DNA from: a virus
Length of the DNA: 21,509 bases
Virus record (IMG/VR): IMGVR_UViG_3300017781_000172
Location: 1 to 21,509 of that record
Direction: 5' to 3' (one strand)
Shown: in pieces, positions 20,953-21,509 of the stretch
How the letters are laid out: every line of letters starts with the position of its first letter
Position numbering within the stretch: position 1 is the stretch's first letter
Notes under the pieces: generated by a model
The model's input: the letters and a program-made list of their open reading frames with translations, nothing else
The model's database searches: none
Told to the model about the DNA's origin: nothing
Made by a program: the position numbers and the translations under genes

Positions 20953-21372
20953 ATGGCAAACCAAATTGGACAAAATATGATGTTAGTAAATTCTAGTTTT
21001 AGAAATGCTAAATCATTTACGTTAATCCCAGTGAGCATAGACTCACCATATGTAGAAGCTATGTTTGACCCTACGTCAGGCATCTTAGCTGTCATCAGTA
21101 AAGTGATGAAACAATCTTACCACATGGTAGCCAAACTAGATGATGAAGGCCAGCCTATGAGGTTAAAAAAACCTAATATGCAAACAGGTAAAACTGTTAA
21201 AGAAGAAAGAAGACTGGTAGATACATTTTCTGAGTTTTATCTTAGTGATAGAGGTGACATAGAAACATTTATACACATGTTTGCTGTAAATGCAGAAAAC
21301 TTTAGTGTAGAAGAGTTCTTTGTAGACTTAAAGAAGACTGAACCTTCTAAGATTATATTACCTGGTCAATAG
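20953..21372 (+). CDS. Small unknown protein at the operon end
   Basis: A 139-residue protein starting MANQIGQNMMLVNSSFRNAK. The middle has strands (FTLIPVSIDSPYVEAMFDP, TSGILAVISKVM) followed by a Lys-rich loop (MRLKKPNMQTGKTVKEERR) and an acidic C-terminal helix region. No motif is recognised. AATT-ATG start, 7 nt after the previous stop, and followed by an intrinsic terminator, so it is the last gene of the long block that begins with the primase. Confidence 0.75.
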   Translation: MANQIGQNMMLVNSSFRNAKSFTLIPVSIDSPYVEAMFDPTSGILAVISKVMKQSYHMVAKLDDEGQPMRLKKPNMQTGKTVKEERRLVDTFSEFYLSDRGDIETFIHMFAVNAENFSVEEFFVDLKKTEPSKIILPGQ

Positions 21373-21400
21373 TATTCCACTTACAGTTGACTAAAAAAAG

Positions 21401-21427
21401 AAAAGCTCATTGATTTGGGCTTTTTTT
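21401..21427 (+). terminator. Intrinsic terminator at the end of the operon
   Basis: AAAAGCTC (21401-21408) pairs with GGGCTTTT (21417-21424) over 8 bp with one G-U, loop of 8 nt, then more T residues to 21427. It lies 28 nt after the stop of the 20953 gene. Confidence 0.7.
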
Positions 21428-21451
21428 GGCTCTATTAAATAAAAATGCAAT

Positions 21452-21509
21452 ATGAAAGAATATAATACATACATCATGCAGGTAGGAGAAGGCATGGGAG
21501 GACCTCTTA
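21452..21509 (+). CDS. Start of a further gene, cut by the window
   Basis: An open frame from ATG 21452 to the window edge gives MKEYNTYIMQVGEGMGGPL. An ATG at 21445 is in another frame and stops after six codons, so 21452 is preferred. Only 19 residues are seen, too few to classify. It follows the terminator and so probably has its own promoter or depends on read-through. Confidence 0.5.
   Translation, partial: MKEYNTYIMQVGEGMGGPL

Overview
This window looks like the early/replication region of a double-stranded DNA bacteriophage of a Bacteroidota (probably flavobacterial) host. The DNA is AT-rich and densely packed. Many genes touch through ATGA overlaps, and almost all lie on the + strand. 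Three things point to the host. Starts lack Shine-Dalgarno sequences and sit in an A/T-rich context, often AATT-ATG. Two sites match the Bacteroidota promoter core TAnnTTTG. One secreted LRR protein ends in what looks like a type IX secretion C-terminal domain. No virion structural gene, integrase or RNA polymerase is visible, so morphology and lifestyle cannot be judged. No tRNA or CRISPR array was seen.

Layout. (1) 1-350: 5' end of a minus-strand gene and a divergent control region. (2) 351-2487: a small conserved gene, a 630-nt stretch rich in hairpins and repeats with a likely structured RNA at 1185-1274, then an envelope cassette (lipoprotein, secreted LRR protein, membrane protein). (3) 2642-5465: small unknown genes, a winged-helix protein and an HNH-type zinc protein. 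(4) 5479-7653: SF2 helicase, zinc-ribbon protein, small unknowns and a possible NinB-like recombination protein. (5) 7645-8224: a two-gene minus-strand islet. (6) 8250-14293: uracil-DNA glycosylase, a stand-alone DnaA domain IV-like protein, a winged-helix replication protein, DnaB-like helicase, Sak4-like ATPase, SSB-like protein, an atypical DnaG-like primase and a RusA-like resolvase. (7) 14280-19371: a HExxH/VWA protein next to a MoxR-type AAA+ ATPase, followed by two large unknown proteins. (8) 19355-21509: a PD-(D/E)XK exonuclease, unknowns, a terminator, and the start of the next gene.

Working together (inference): the DnaA-like and winged-helix proteins may mark the origin and recruit DnaB, and the primase starts lagging strands. 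The SSB-like protein, Sak4-like ATPase, PD-(D/E)XK exonuclease, NinB-like protein and RusA form a single-strand annealing and recombination set. The MoxR/VWA pair probably acts as an ATP-driven remodelling machine on an unknown target. The most unusual points are the primase that has lost both its zinc ligands and the TOPRIM glutamate, the structured RNA between duplicated leaders, the intrinsic-terminator-like hairpin inside the VWA gene, and the host-type secreted cassette.
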